This document shows positions 1-12,639 of a stretch of 64,000 nt of DNA, piece after piece. The position numbers and the translations under genes were made by a program. Source of the stretch: Meriones unguiculatus (taxonomy: Eukaryota > Chordata > Mammalia > Rodentia > Muridae). How positions within the stretch are numbered: position 1 is the first letter of the stretch; each line of letters begins with the position of its first letter. Below the pieces are notes generated by a model. It saw nothing but the letters and a program-made list of their open reading frames with translations. It was not told the origin of the DNA and did not search any database. The stretch is taken from positions 88,310,933 through 88,374,932 of the forward strand of contig NC_083358.1 in assembly GCF_030254825.1 (NCBI RefSeq). Direction: 5' to 3'.

Positions 1-40
1 GCTATCTGAATGCAACATCAGAGCACCATCAAAAAGTTTT

Positions 41-318
41 CTAGGGGCTGTGGAGATGACTCAATCAGCAAAGTACTTGCAGAACAAGGACAAAGATCTG
101 ACTTCAAATATATAGCACTCACATAAAATAATGTGGGTACAACAATCCAGACCTGTAATATCAGAGCTAGAGAAGCAGAGAAACAAAGACCCTTAGAAAT
201 TGGGGGACAGTTAGTATAGCTGAAACAGTGAACCCTAGGGAGAGACCTTATCTCAAAAGCTAAGGTAGACACTGACTGAGAAAGATACCTGTCATCAACC
301 TGTGGCTTCCACACTTAT
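41..318 (+). mobile_element. B3 SINE, diverged
   Basis: The order of parts matches rodent B3: a tRNA-like head (GGGGCTGTGGAGATGACTCA), a middle with CCTGTAATATCAGAGCTAGA, and a tail reading CCTGTCATCAACCTGTGGC that runs into a CA repeat. It is heavily mutated, so old. Short frames across it are meaningless. Confidence 0.75.
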
Positions 319-395
319 ACATAAACACACACACACACACACACACACAGACACATAAACACACATGCACATATATGTCCCACACGTGCACAGAC
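319..395. repeat. (CA)n tract at the tail of the B3 element
   Basis: An imperfect CA/ACAC tract with its longest pure stretch at about 329-348, directly following the B3 tail. CA-rich tails are typical of this SINE family. Confidence 0.85.
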
Positions 396-504
396 ACACA
401 AAGTTTTCTAAATTTGTCATATATAAAAACTTCAGATGTAAAATAAACTGATGATTTAATTAATGAATTCGAAAGAAAGATAATAGTGTGAGCTTAGGCA
501 ACCT

Positions 505-528
505 GGTGTGTGTGTGTATGTGTGTGTA
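505..528. repeat. Short (TG)n tract
   Basis: A short, interrupted GT run (GTGTGTGTGTATGTGTGTGT). The 72-codon frame that starts in it shows no coding features. Confidence 0.7.
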
Positions 529-756
529 CTCACATACTAGGAATCAAACACATGCATGGTAATCAAGCACTGATTAACCCTACTGCTGAGCAATATTTTC
601 AGTACCTACGGTTTCATTTAAAAACAAACAACAACTTAAGTATGTTAAAAAAAAAACAACATAAAATGCCACACTTGATTTTTCAAAATGGACAGCTACA
701 ACATAACTCTCTTGTGGTGACAGTTTAAACTTCTAAAACTATGTATTAGGTATAAC

Positions 757-1410
757 TTAATAAGGAGGACCCAAGGCAAGATGATCAATCCTCACTCAGA
801 AAGGCAAATGGGATGGGCATCAGAAGGGAGAGAAAACAGGAAACAGGACAGGAGCCTACCACAGAGGGCCTCTGAAAGACTCTACCCAGCAGTGTACCAA
901 AGCAGATGCTGAGGCTCATAGCCAAACTTTGGGCAAAGTGCATGGAATCTTATGAAAAAAAGAGGAGATAGAAAGACCTGAAGGGGACAGGAGCTCCACA
1001 AGGAGAGCACAGAACCAAAATATCTGGGCCCAGGGGTCTTTTCTGAGACTGATACCAACCAAGAACCATTATAGACATAACCTAGAAATCCTGCACAGAT
1101 ATAGCCCATGGCAGCTCAGTGTCAAAGTGGGTTCCCTAATAAGAAGAACAGTAGCTGTCTCTTTGATTACCTCCCCCTGAGCAGGGAGCAGCCTTACCAG
1201 GCCATAGAGGAAGACAATGCACACAGTCTTGATGAGACCTGATAAACTAGAGTCAGAGGGAAAGGGAAGAGGACCTCCCCAACAGTGAACTTAGAGAGGG
1301 GCGTGGGAGGAAATGAAGGAGGAAGGGTGGGATTGGGAGGGAATGAGAGAGAGGGCTACATCTGGGATACAAAGTGAATAAACTGTAATTATATAAAAAA
1401 TATTTTTAAA
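757..1410 (+). mobile_element. L1 3' UTR fragment
   Basis: A 5'-truncated LINE-1 starting after ORF2. It shows the 3' UTR landmarks shared with the other copies here: GGAGGACCC, GCCTCTGAAAGACTCTACCC, CCAAACTTTGGGC, the GGAAGTCCACTG-like block, and the end GTGAATAAACTGTAATTA. No clear target-site duplication was found. It is inserted in Plppr5 intron 1 antisense to the gene. Confidence 0.85.
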
Positions 1411-3970
1411 AGAAATAAATAGTGATCACAGAGCAAAACATTAATGATGCTAAGGGTTTGTAAATGAAAACTTAGAAATATTCTCCACTTACAGAAAATA
1501 AGGCTTACTTTTGGAGTGCATTCTGTATAACTTTTATTAAATGACAAGCTAAATGAATACACATAGAAAAATATTTAAAATTAATGACTGTAAAATATTA
1601 CCTCTCTGGAACTTGGGGCTTGACAACTGAAGTACCTATGAGTGGACAATGCACTTAAGTACATTTTAGCATCATATGACAGGCACTCAAGTAAACGAAT
1701 AATGAAATTAAATAAACAAGAATGCCTGATGGTTAATAAAGGAGCTTGCAGCTGATCAAAGTACAGAGATGACTGACTGCAGAGTGCTTGGCCTTGGGGA
1801 GGGGGGGTATCACCATCACCACACCCCCAAGGCTCAGAAAACATGCCGAAGAGATAGGAGAACACTTTTAAGATCCAGAAATCTGGACGACTTCTTGGAA
1901 TCCTTATCATCTGGACGTGACAGAGCCATAGCAGATGTTACATGCACAAGATCCAAACAAGACTAAACCAGTCACCATTCCAAAACGAATATGGAGGAAC
2001 ACCCAAGATGTACCAACAGAAGATGAGAAATTGGTGGTTAAGGGTTACTAGTTATTCTTATTGGGGGGTGTGGCCTTACAATGTTGTACACGTTCTAGCA
2101 GAATGCCCACAACACCTACGTGGATACAAGCAGCAATAACTAGACGCCACTGGACACAAAAGGCAGAGGCGTGAAGTTGCCAGAATTGGGGTGGGAACTT
2201 GTTGGGAGTGTCTGAGCATGCGCGGATAGATATAATTGAAATACACGGTATTTGTCTATGGGAATTCTTACACATTTTAATGCGAAAAGTGGGATAAAAG
2301 AAAAAAGAATTTCTATTAATTATATTATTTAAAACACACAAATAATTATTTACGGCTGCCATTTGAAAGGTTATTGGAGAGAAAGAAGCAAATATATTTA
2401 TAACACATATTTGTTATTCTATAGGAATTTGTAGCCTTTTTACAGTCAACAAATTTTTATGCGATTAGCTCTATGTGTAATCAACCATGTGGTCATGTAA
2501 TATATTGTATATTCAATTAAGTGTTCTAGTAGGCATATGCTTCCAATATGTCAAATTCAATTAGAAGGGTTTGCCTGAGGCGCAGGCTTAAAGTGTGGGA
2601 AGCCAAGAAGTCAGTCTATGGGGAGATGCTGAATCTATTTCTGTTATAGATGAGGTAGCCGACCATAAGAAGCGTCCATGCTTATGCAAGGCTAATGTAT
2701 TCATGAGCAAGGTAGTATAATAAGAGGGAAAATTCCTGCTCTGCTTACCCAGGGGTGAAAGTACTCCTGAGATACACTGTTGGTGCTGGACATAAGAACA
2801 TACTACATCTCAAACACTGCCAATTGTGGGCAGCCACCTGAACAGTATAGCACATTTAACTCCAAAGGCATGTAAGGACTGTCCTCAGATTCCTGAAAGT
2901 CGGGCAGACTGAGAAATGACTTCAAATAATGGGAAGCCACAGAAGGGCTTCCATTTGTCTTCAAAGGCCTGAGAGAGGCCAGGGAGCACAATATTCAAAG
3001 GGACACACTACTTCATCTTAAGATGGAACGTCCTCATAGTCAGCCTTGTTTCCTACACAGGAAGGGTGCCTGAGAGGGCAAGGAATCAGTCTTGTGCCCT
3101 AGTTGGAGCTCAGGCCTTTCTAAACATGATAGCTGGTAAAGCATAGGCCAGAAGAAAATAAATGACTCGATCTCGAGGTACAGAAGAGGATCAGCAGCAA
3201 AGCAAGTAAGAGAGCAAGGTAACCTTGTTTCAGGACAATGAATTTCTCTTTTCTTAAATCTTGTTTTCTCCCAAGAAACCCATTCTATGCTCAAATGGTG
3301 CTTTATCTGTAATTAAGAGTGCATAAAACAGGAAAAATACAATCATTATGTAAAAATAAATGAATGGAACAACAGATCAAAGTTGACTACAAGCATCAAG
3401 GAAAGAGGTATCAAAGAGATGGCCTTGAAGCTGCCTAAATTAAGGATGAAGATATGTAAATACATGGAAATGAGGAGCGGGGAGAATATCATGAGCACAA
3501 CACTGCAGAGAACTGCCTGCCAGTCTCAGCCTGCTCACAGAAAGAGGCAACAAGTATAGGAAAGAGTTGTGTCTATTGTTTAGAGACTAGCACTAAGAAC
3601 AATGTGTCCTTTAAAAATAGGAATTCAGGATATACGTATATAATGTCTATCCTTTTCCCTAAATATGTCTATACCCTTGAATGACATTTCCATTCTCTTG
3701 TTCCAAACCTGATTGATGACAATCTCATGGCTGAATCAATATTCTCTATGATAGGAATATGTTTATTTATGTTAAAACCACAGTATAAGTGATTTAAAAT
3801 GTATGCACCAAAACTGAATGTATGGTTATATGGCTACCCACTAAACTCCAAATATGGCTTTCCCTTTTGGCTGAAAATAATTGATGTTTTAAGGAAAGGA
3901 AATAGAAAAAGTATCATAGAGTCAACACGATATTAGATTCAAATATTATCTATTTATTTATTCATGCTTT
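1411..3970. other. Intronic DNA without a recognised gene
   Basis: This is AT-rich single-copy-like sequence. The stretch 2155-2330, with GGGGTGGGAACTTGTTGGGA and GTATTTGTCTATGGGAATTC, resembles the end of an old Lx-type LINE on the plus strand, but weakly. Frames of 60-110 codons here show no domains, splice structure or conserved motif that I recognise. Confidence 0.5.
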
Positions 3971-4120
3971 CATTCATTTAGTATGTATGAGATTGTGCAT
4001 GGGTCTGTGTGTGTAATCATTCATTTTGTGTGTATGAGAGTTTGCAAGTGAGTGTGTGTGTGTGTGTTTAGAATAAATTTTCTTTATTGTGACTTTTTGA
4101 AATACTGAAAATGTATTTTA

Positions 4121-4581
4121 TTTATTTTTTATTTTTTTAATTTTTTTAATTTTATTTTTCTTATTAGTTACATTTTGTTAACTCTGTGTCCCAGCTGTAT
4201 CCTGCTCCCTTATTCCCTCCCCAACCCCACACTCCCTCCCTGGTCTCCTCCCTGCCCCTTTCCAAGTCCACTGATAGGGGAGGACCTCCTCCCCTTTCAT
4301 TTGACCCTGTTTTATCAGGTATCTTCAGGGCTGGCTGCAAAGTCCTCCTCTGTGGCCTAACAGGACTGCTCCTCCCCTGGGGCGTGGGGGTGGGAAGGTC
4401 AAAGAGCCTGCCCTTGAGATCCTGTTAGAAATAGTCCTTGTTCCCCTTACTTTGGAAAACTACTTGGTTACTGAGCTACCATGGGCCACATCCGAGCAGA
4501 AGTTCTAGGTTATATCCATAGATGGCCCTTGGTTGAGTGTCAGTCTCAGAAAAGACCCTATGCCCGGATATATTTGGTCCT
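4121..4581 (-). mobile_element. L1 3' end inserted in the B3 SINE
   Basis: A T-rich left end followed by the reverse complement of the L1 3' UTR (CAGCTGTATCC, AAGTCCACTGATAGGGGAGG, CAGTCTCAGAAAAGACCC). It is truncated just after GCCCGGATATATTTGGTCC. The 9-bp TGTATTTTA at 4112-4120 recurs at 4582-4590 and fits a target-site duplication. Confidence 0.8.
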
Positions 4582-4809
4582 TGTATTTTACGCTTGTTTG
4601 AAAAAGTGTGCTCAACCATGTGTGGAGGAGGTGAGAGGTTTGTCTCAGATTTTTCTTCCATTGCTCTGTCTTGATTTTTCAACCAGGATCTCTCATGAGA
4701 CCTGGAGCTTGCTACACTGACTAGGCTAGCTGGCTAGGGAGGCCCCTGGCATCTGCCTGTATCCACCTACAAAGCAGTGGGGTTGCAGGCCAACATACCA
4801 CCATGCCAA

Positions 4810-5139
4810 ATATATATATTTTTAAATTTTAGTTACAGTTTGTTAACTTTGTATCCCTGCTGTATCCCACTCCCTTTCTGTCCCATTCCCACCCTCCCTC
4901 CCTCATCTCCTCCCTGCCCCTTTCCAAGTCCACTGATAGGGGAGGACCTCCTCCCCTTCCATCTGACCCTGGTTTATCAGGTGTCTTCAGGACTAGCTCC
5001 AAAGTCCTCCTTTGTGGCCTAGCAGAGCTGCTCTTCCCTGGGGGGAGTGGAGAGGTCAAAGAGCCCTCCATTGAGTTCATGTCAGAAACAGTCCCTGTTC
5101 TCCTTATTAGGGTACCTACTTGGATACTGAGCTACCATG
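4810..5139 (-). mobile_element. Second L1 3' end inserted in the B3 SINE
   Basis: Another minus-strand L1 3' UTR fragment of the same family as the neighbour at 4121-4581, in the same orientation and truncated near GATACTGAGCTACCATG. CATGCCAA at 4802-4809 recurs at 5140-5147 and rejoins the B3 sequence correctly, supporting a target-site duplication. Confidence 0.8.
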
Positions 5140-5289
5140 CATGCCAACTATTTTTACATGGCTGCTTAGGATCTTAACTCAGGTCATCACGTATGTACAG
5201 CCAGCACTTCCCACATAGAGCAATCTCTCTAGTTTCTTAAATGGTCTTTTCCCCAGCTTTTGTTGCATCCTAATTAAGTATAAACACAC

Positions 5290-6670
5290 ATATGATTTGA
5301 GAATTGTTCTTTCAAGTTCTGTAAAGAATTGTGTTGGTGTTTTTATGGGAAATGCATTGAATCTGTAGATTGATTTTGGCAGGATGAGCATTTTCACCAT
5401 GTTAATCCTACTGATCCATGAGCATGAGAGATTTTTCTATCTTCTAATATCTTCTGCAATTTCTTTCTTCAGTGACTTGAAGTTTTGTTCAAACTGGTCT
5501 TTCACTTGCTTGGTTAGAGTCACACCAAGATATTTTATGTTATTTGTGGCTATTGTGAAGGGTGCTAATTTCTTTCTCAGACCTTTTGTTTTTCATATAC
5601 ATGAGAGCTAATTTTTTTAGTATTTTGTATCTTGCCATTTGCTGAATGAGTTTATCAGTTGAAAGAGTACTCTAATTGATTATTTGCTCAAGTATACAGC
5701 AAGGATATTTGTCCAACCATGTTTGTAGCAGCTTTATTTGTAGTAGCCAGAATTTGGCAACAACCCAGATGTCCCTCAACTGAAGAATGGATACAGAAAT
5801 TGTGGTACATTTACACAATGAAGTACTACTCAGCAATTAAAAACAAGGAAATCGTGAAATTAGGCAAATGTTGGGAACTAGAAAAGATCATCCTGAGTGA
5901 GGTATCCCAGACAGATAGACACACATGGTATAATACTCACTTATAAGTGGATATTGGACATACAATATAGGATAAACATACTAAAATCTGTATACCTAAA
6001 GAAGCTAAGCAAGAAGGAGGACCCTGGGTAAGATGATAAATCTTCATTCAGAAAGGTAAATGTGATAGACAACTGAAGACGGAGAAAACATGGAACAGGA
6101 CTCTGAAAGACTCTACCTAGCAGGGTATTAAAACAGATGCTGAGATTCATAACCAAACTTTGGGCAGAGTGCAGGGAATCTTATGAAAGAAGGGGGAGAT
6201 AGAAAGACCTAGAGGGGACAGGTGTTACCACAAGAGGAGCAACAGATAAAAAAAAAAAAGAAACAGCCCAGGGATCTCTTCTGAGACTGATACTCCAACC
6301 AAGGGCCATGCATAGAGCTAACCTAGAACTCCTGCACATATGTAGCCCATGGCAGCTCAATCTCCAAGTGGGTTCCCTAGTAAGTGGAACAGGGCTGTCT
6401 CTGACATGAACTCAGTGGTGGACTCTTTGGTCACCTACCCTGAGGGGGAAGCAACTTACCAGGCCACAGAGAAAGACAACTCAAACAGTCCTGAAGAGAC
6501 CTGATAAGCTAGGGTCAGAGGGAGGATGACCTCTCCTATTAGTGGACTGAGGGAAGGGCACGAGAGGAGAAGAGGGAGGGAGGACAGGATGGGGAGGGGA
6601 TGAAGGAGGGAGCTACAGCTATGATACAAAGTGAATAAATTGTAATAAATAAGAATAAATATGGAAAGAA

Positions 6671-6734
<64 letters not shown>

Positions 6735-6740
6735 AAAAGA
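5290..6740 (+). mobile_element. L1 with inverted 5' segment, tail expanded into GAAA repeat
   Basis: From about 5305 to 5670 the DNA is mid-ORF2 on the minus strand. From about 5680 it switches to plus-strand ORF2 C-terminal sequence (FVAALFVVARIWQQPRCPST) and then a full 3' UTR ending in GTGAATAAATTGTAATAAAT. The inversion with loss of the ORF2 part between the two segments is the signature of twin-primed reverse transcription. ATAAACACAC at 5280-5289 recurs at 6741-6750 as a likely target-site duplication, so the whole block appears to be one insertion. Confidence 0.8.
6663..6736. repeat. (GAAA)n microsatellite in the L1 tail
   Basis: About 16 GAAA units sit exactly where the L1 poly(A) tail should be, before the right-hand copy of the target duplication. 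The tract seems to have grown from the A tail. Confidence 0.9.
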
Positions 6741-6939
6741 ATAAACACACTATTAAGTAGAATCTTTTGGGTCAACAGTACAATTCATAAGAAAAAAAAG
6801 TAAACATAAATGAACATTGTCTATTTCCCTTTCCAAAATGACACTATAAAACAGGGAGATTAGACAAAGGCGGGCTTCACCTTTTCAAGAGAATTCCAAA
6901 TCAGAACAAGAGAAGCATCCAATCAAGGCATACCACTTC

Positions 6940-7165
6940 CATACTGTGTGTCATGGGTTAGCTGGTCACTCGTCCTGAGCCTTAGCTTTCTCATCTGTAA
7001 GTTGAGATACAATAAGATCAACCCTGTTTGAGAGGAAGGCTAAGTTAGTACTGCAACAATGCTGAATAGGCATTAAGTGTTCTAAACATTAGCTGTCTGT
7101 GCAATCTTCTCATTAGCTGAGTGGCCTTGAACATGTCACTTCATCTCTCTGGCAACTCATTAGAA
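6940..7165 (+). mobile_element. MIR SINE relics
   Basis: Two MIR-like core patches: one ending in CCTTAGCTTTCTCATCTGTA (about 6940-7060), and one with TGAGTGGCCTTGAACATGTC followed by ACTTCATCTCTCTGGCA (about 7095-7165). Both are strongly diverged. Confidence 0.5.
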
Positions 7166-8460
7166 AATTAACAGACAAAAAAAAAGGCTCCTAAGTGACT
7201 CTTTCATAACTGAAGAGGTCTAGCTGTGAGGATGCATGTTCAATTTCACACTGAATTCACAAAACTTTTCCAAAACTGCAGTGCCAAAAAGAGGCTGATT
7301 GTGTGGCTTGAATAAAGCATCTTCTAGAGGCTGATATCTGTATTCCAGACTTCACCCAGAAAAACAAGGGGACCCCAAGTAACCATGTGATGAGAAACCA
7401 GAAAGAAGAAGAAACAAACGTGCCTTTGTGAAAGACCAACAGGGTGTCACGTAGTTATAACTAAGAGTCTTCATTCATTTTAGTGAGTGAGCAAATACTC
7501 CCCAGGCACATGGGAAGGAAGAGGTCATTGTCACTAGCCAAGTGATACTGGTTTATTTATTTTTTTCTTTTCAATTGAAAATGTCAGGGGTTCATTTGAA
7601 ATTCCAAGATGAATCCCCAGGTGCGGCCTCTCTCTGAGACTGGTAGGCTTCAGTGTCTGCGACATCATGACATTCTGCTTTGATGAGGTCTCTGCAAATA
7701 CAAGATGCTTCTATGTGCCCCAGCTGAGAGGGTGCTAAGCCTAAAATGGAGATTGCAACAAAGCACAGTTTCTGCTGTCACTGTTGAACGCATGAGAAGC
7801 ACACAGAGGTTTGGGATATATCAACACAAAACTGACCTCTATTAGAAGGCAAAAGCCACAGGTTACCTCAGTAATATGCAGATATGTCAGCAATGTGATT
7901 ACATCACTACCCAATAATGTGCCAACTGTTTCCAAATTTGCTTTGGAATATAGTTGAGACTTTATCCCCTAGTTTTGGTATTTGCAACAACTAATTGAAT
8001 CTTCAAGCCCTCATTTCAAAGTATGCTGCCTATAAAAGCTATTCATCACGTATTTGTTCAGAGCAAGAAAATCTGAGAGGAGAGAAGGAAGCACAGGGTG
8101 GTTGAAGAGAGGGTTCATAGACCTGCTTTCTATTACCACGTTTGCACTTGATCTCTTCATGGTGTGTGAAGCACAATGTCCATTCTCGGGAAATGAATGG
8201 GCATCTCACCGGTTAACAAAGTAAGAAAGTGGCTATCAGACATGCAATCACGCATTCCGCTTAGGTAAGGTATCTCGAGTATATGTTCGAGAAGTAATGG
8301 GTTAAAGAAGAACCAGTCCCTAAGTTATGGCATTGACCGTTGAGCTTAGGATGATGGGTGAGGCTTGTCTGAGTACATATAAGCTTACCGAGGCTCTACC
8401 TCTTCCAGGGCTGTCCAGGTAAAATGTTAGCCAAGTTCAAAGTCCAGAGAAGTCACAACT
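7166..8460. other. Intronic DNA without a recognised feature
   Basis: No repeat family, exon or RNA gene recognised. Short frames have no support. Confidence 0.5.
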
Positions 8461-8461
8461 T

Positions 8462-8855
8462 AGGTTGTGATTTTGTTCATGAATGTCCCCTAATAGTGTG
8501 TGGAAGTCTTTGGTCCCTAATGCAACAGTGTACAGAGGTGGGGCCTTTAGAACATGATGGGACCATGAGGGCTGGGAGCTCATGAATATCATCTATTGCT
8601 GAAGTGATAACTCAATGGCTTTTTGGAGTAGGGCTTTGTTATAAGTGCAAACACTCTTTCTTTGCTGCCTGGCCCATGTGAGTTAAGTTGCTTTGTGCTT
8701 TTATGTACTTGCGCTTCAATGCACTGCCTCCCCCCTCATTCTTCAAGCCCAGAAACCAAGCCACTACGGACTAAAACCACAAATCAAGCTAAATCCTTCT
8801 TTGCTTCATGCTAGTCCTCTCAGGTATGTTGTCACAGTGACAGAACATTAAAACG
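8462..8855 (+). mobile_element. ERVL-MaLR-type solo LTR relic
   Basis: The sequence follows the MaLR LTR pattern: GAATGTCCCCTAATAGTGTG, GGTCCCTAATGCAACAGTG, GGTGGGGCCTTTAGAACATG, CATGAGGGCT, and near the end AAACCAAGCCACTACGGACT with CTCTCAGGTATGTTGTCACA. It is an old solo LTR with no internal genes. The subfamily is uncertain. Confidence 0.65.
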
Positions 8856-11700
8856 GGTCCTGTTATTTCAAAGAAGTTGCCAAAAGCCTCTTTGTTATCT
8901 GCATGTTAATTAACGACTGACTTAATTACCAATGAGGATAGAAAAAAAAAGATTTTCTATATTGATGAAAAGAATGACTTTTAATTATCATGATGAATTG
9001 CTAAAAATGTACCTTGACTGGTGAAAGAAAAAAAAATTCAAGCAATGTGAATGAACTTATATTCTTATGACAGAATGAGCAAGAATTAAGCCTCTGGTGT
9101 GGTTTAGACCCCATTCCCTAATCTTGGTTTAATCTTGATGAACCCACAAAAAACCAAGTATTGTTGGTTTAGACTCTGTCAATGACACAAATCCCACCTT
9201 TACTGTGCTGACCCTTCATATAGCACTACATTAATCTAAAAACATCTCTGAGGAAAAAAAGCAGAGGCTTCATGGAACTTGCAAGATATTTGGACATTTC
9301 AGCTTGCTGTAATGGAAAGCTATTAAATTACTGAAGGCTCAGCAGAATTTGTCCAGTTTTTGAATTAAAATTCATTATAACTTCATCACTGCAACTTCCA
9401 TGGGTGCCTTGATAGCTTATTTATCAAAAACTGTCTACATATTCAGCAAAACAAAACTGGCAGAAGTCAGTTTACAAGATTCTGACTTGGAAATGCCCAA
9501 AGCTAATGATGGAAATATGAATAATAACAATGCATTAAAACCTACAACACAAATTATTTTAGTGTCGTAATAATTCATATCCAACTTGTAAAGTCCAAGA
9601 GATCTGAGCAAGGGGATTACTATCTGAACTGCAAGGAATGTGCTAGGAAGCTGATTTTGAATAGGAGAGGCATCAGAGAGGCGAGACACAGAAGATATAA
9701 AACTGAATTTATAAAAACTCTGAACACAGACACACACGGACACTCATGCATGCATGTTCTTTCCATGTAAAATAGGTATCCCAAAATCTGTCTTAAATTT
9801 TTTAATGTACCTGTTTTGAAAAAAAAATCTAAATTCTGTTTTTATCCCTTCAAAAATGGTAATTCTGCTGACAATGATTCTCAAACTACATCTGTCATAA
9901 TAAGACTAAAAAAGTAACCAGCCTGCTGAGTGAAAACTGGCATTCTCAGAAATAGTTTAAACAGTACTGATATAATTCCATTTCACATATTTTAAAATAT
10001 CTTCCATCCCAATAATATTCCATGAGTTTCCAAAGCCTGTTTAAAGGACCTTCCTAACTTCAGGTAAGGGTCATTGTTCTGACGTCAGAGCCTACTCTGT
10101 CATATAAATAAAGGAGATGGTAGATCTAAGGAAATCAAGTCCTGCTGGCTAGTGTGATTTTAGATAGAAAGAGAATTCCGATATTTGTACATAGATTTTT
10201 AAACTCCCCTTTTCAAGGTTTAGTTTTTTTTTTCAATTTTTTTTGTTAACTGGCCTTCTACATTTATGGGTGTATGGCAAAGAACACATTGATATTAACT
10301 CAATATGCTTTAGCACTTCTCTACTAATAGGGAAGCAAGCATTTACGCTATGAAACAAATTAGTGGCCAACTCTGTGTAGCTCCCACAGCACTGGACTTG
10401 AAGTAATAGGTTCAGATTTTCAACGTGTCATTTACCAACTGAAGCAAATTGCTAAAGCTCTCTAGAGGTGCCAAGCACACACTATCTGAAAGAATTAATC
10501 GGAACAGTAAATGGCTTACCTCATTCATTCAAAAATGATTAAGTATGCCTGATGTCATTTTTACTCAGTGCTCCCAATAAGACTAGCTGGCTTTATGGTA
10601 GAAGAGCAGCTACCACCAACTGAACGCTTAGCACAGACATCTTTTTAATTCATGTAAGAGAGCATGTTAAGTATTCTTATGTCTGTTTTGTAGACAAGAG
10701 AACTGGGGCTTAGAGGTGTATTTTTTTTCCTCATATGGTCTGAATTGTTGAAGAGTGGGGGTTATTCCTTATTCTTATTTGAAGTCTGGTCAATAGCTGT
10801 ACCTAGTACATGGTAGATGTCTTGTTATCATTCAAAAAGTCTACAGATTTCTGCTTAACGGGGTAAACACTGGCATTCCTGTACTCCACCGAAACTACAT
10901 TGACTTAAAATGACGGAAATGAGCAAGATGATTCTCAATAATAATCTTGAAAATACTTAAAGCTATTGAAATATTTTAGAAAACAACTTTACATGCTACA
11001 GTAATAGTCTACAGTGCTATTTCTTTAGCTATGCCATTCTTTATACAGGAAAATCAATAAAAAGGTGTAAAAGTCATATCCATTTTTTATATCACAATAT
11101 ACATACATAAATCTGTCAAAATAGAACTACAGATAATGCCAGCCATGGCCAAGGACCGAGTACACACACAGTCTGTGGGACATGGTGAATCCTGTGTCTT
11201 CATTGCACCTTATAAAATGACAATTGTCTTGCTTTCTTTCTCATCAATCTGCTACTCAGAAAAGCTTTGAAAGACAGGGAGGAGTAAGTCCACGTAACTC
11301 AGTGAGGGTAGCTGTCTCCAAGAAGTACAAGGATGGTTTGAAGGTGACAGCTAGAGGGAGGAGAGAAGCGAAAGAGAGGGAAGGAATATAGAATAAAAGA
11401 AAAAAGCAGGAGAAACCTAGCTGTGATTCTGCTTCCTGTCACATTTCCTTATTAGTATGAAAGTAAGTGGTGATGAATAAAAAAAAAAAAAAAGAAAGAA
11501 AAAGAGGGGCAAAGAGAACATTTTTAAAAATAGAAAGGGGAAGGAAAGAGAGAAAAAAATGGAAAAGGGGAATGTGAATGAATGGATGTGAGTGGGAATT
11601 AGTAAAGAAAAACAAAAGGCGCTCAGAGAGCTTCCCACAGACCCACAGACCCACAGACCTTTCCCCCAAAAGCAGTTCATTTACAAACTCTTAAAAGTAT
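8856..11700. other. Intronic DNA, mostly unassigned
   Basis: No gene recognised. A MIR-like patch lies at about 10615-10725 (TTTTGTAGACAAGAGAACTG, GGGGCTTAGAGG). A purine-rich stretch runs about 11345-11590. The remainder shows nothing I can name. Confidence 0.45.
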
Positions 11701-11701
11701 G

Positions 11702-11846
11702 CTTGCTTCCATGTATGTGGACCTATCTGCATTGCCCACGTGGCATGCTGAGGTTGGCTACCCAGAGGCTATTTAAAGTGGGCTGGCTTTACCCAGGGTC
11801 AGATGATTGTTCAAGGTTCCTGAATAAACTGCATTGAAAAAAAAAA
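11702..11846 (+). mobile_element. Retroposed 3' end of an LTR-element transcript
   Basis: About 135 bases resembling LTR U3-R (TATTTAAA, then CCTGAATAAACTGCATTGA), followed directly by a poly(A) run. AAAAGTATG at 11693-11701 recurs at 11847-11855 as a possible target-site duplication. The A tail at the LTR polyadenylation site points to L1-type retroposition of an ERV transcript rather than integrase insertion. The last 44 bases are identical to the element at 45264-45314. Probably ERVK-like; the family is uncertain. Confidence 0.65.
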
Positions 11847-11856
11847 AAAAGTATGT

Positions 11857-12639
11857 CTTAAACTTTGCTTGTGTGTGTACACATTCATCCACTTCCCTTG
11901 CATTCGTGGCATTGCAGAATCTAGTGTCATCTTCCTTATTTTAAGAAACACGCCTCAGGGAATCTCACCTCTCCAGCACCACAGATTGTAAATCTAGAAG
12001 GAGATCGTGGCGCTCCTTAAATGTGGGTGCCTGCAGCTTGGGCTCAGGGTGTGCTGCTGAGATAATAGCCATGCCTCAAATCAGAACAACACAACTCCGA
12101 ATCCCTTCTGCTGCCACCCACCTCTCTGCAACACTTCCAAGCTGAACAGGAAACAGAACAGTTCCCTACCTCACACATGGAAACCATTCTCTGCAACACG
12201 GCACACAGTTTACCATCCAACCAGGAAAACTGAAATCCAGGACAAAGAGCTTGAGAAAAATGTTGACTTTCTGGGATTGAATCATTATAACAACAACAAA
12301 AAAAAAATACAAAAAAAAAATTGACAGACTAGTTAACATGTCAGAGGAAAGGTATTTATCAAAAGAGGTAACATACACAGGTTTTGGAGAACGGCACTGT
12401 CACCCTGAGAATCTGCATTTGTCCATCCAACCTCCCTATGTCTCAGTCACTCTCGTAATTGTGTTGTGGAAATGAGCTGTATTAATGAACTTAAATAACA
12501 ACATTCTGGAATAAAGATTCCTCACTAAACATCTCAGATGCCTTTGATAAAATGGCTACAAGGTTGGGACGTGGGTCTGAAGAAAGCGCTCTCACAGCGG
12601 CACTGGATAAAGCAATTCATGATGTAGAAAAAGGGCCAC
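11857..12639. other. Intronic DNA without a recognised feature
   Basis: Contains two short A runs near 12295-12320 and nothing else I can assign. Confidence 0.45.

Larger units (their letters stand above)
3975..5237 (-). mobile_element. B3 SINE in three pieces, split by two L1 insertions
   Basis: Read on the minus strand, the head of a B3 is at about 5148-5237, its middle at about 4591-4809, and its GT-rich tail at about 3975-4120. The pieces align in order to one B3 once the two minus-strand L1 fragments at 4121-4581 and 4810-5139 are removed. The target duplications at each junction support nested insertion. Confidence 0.75.

Noticed and set aside
319..395. Tandem array that might suggest a CRISPR or satellite
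   Set aside because: These arrays are simple 1-4 base microsatellites with no spacers, and the genome is clearly mammalian.
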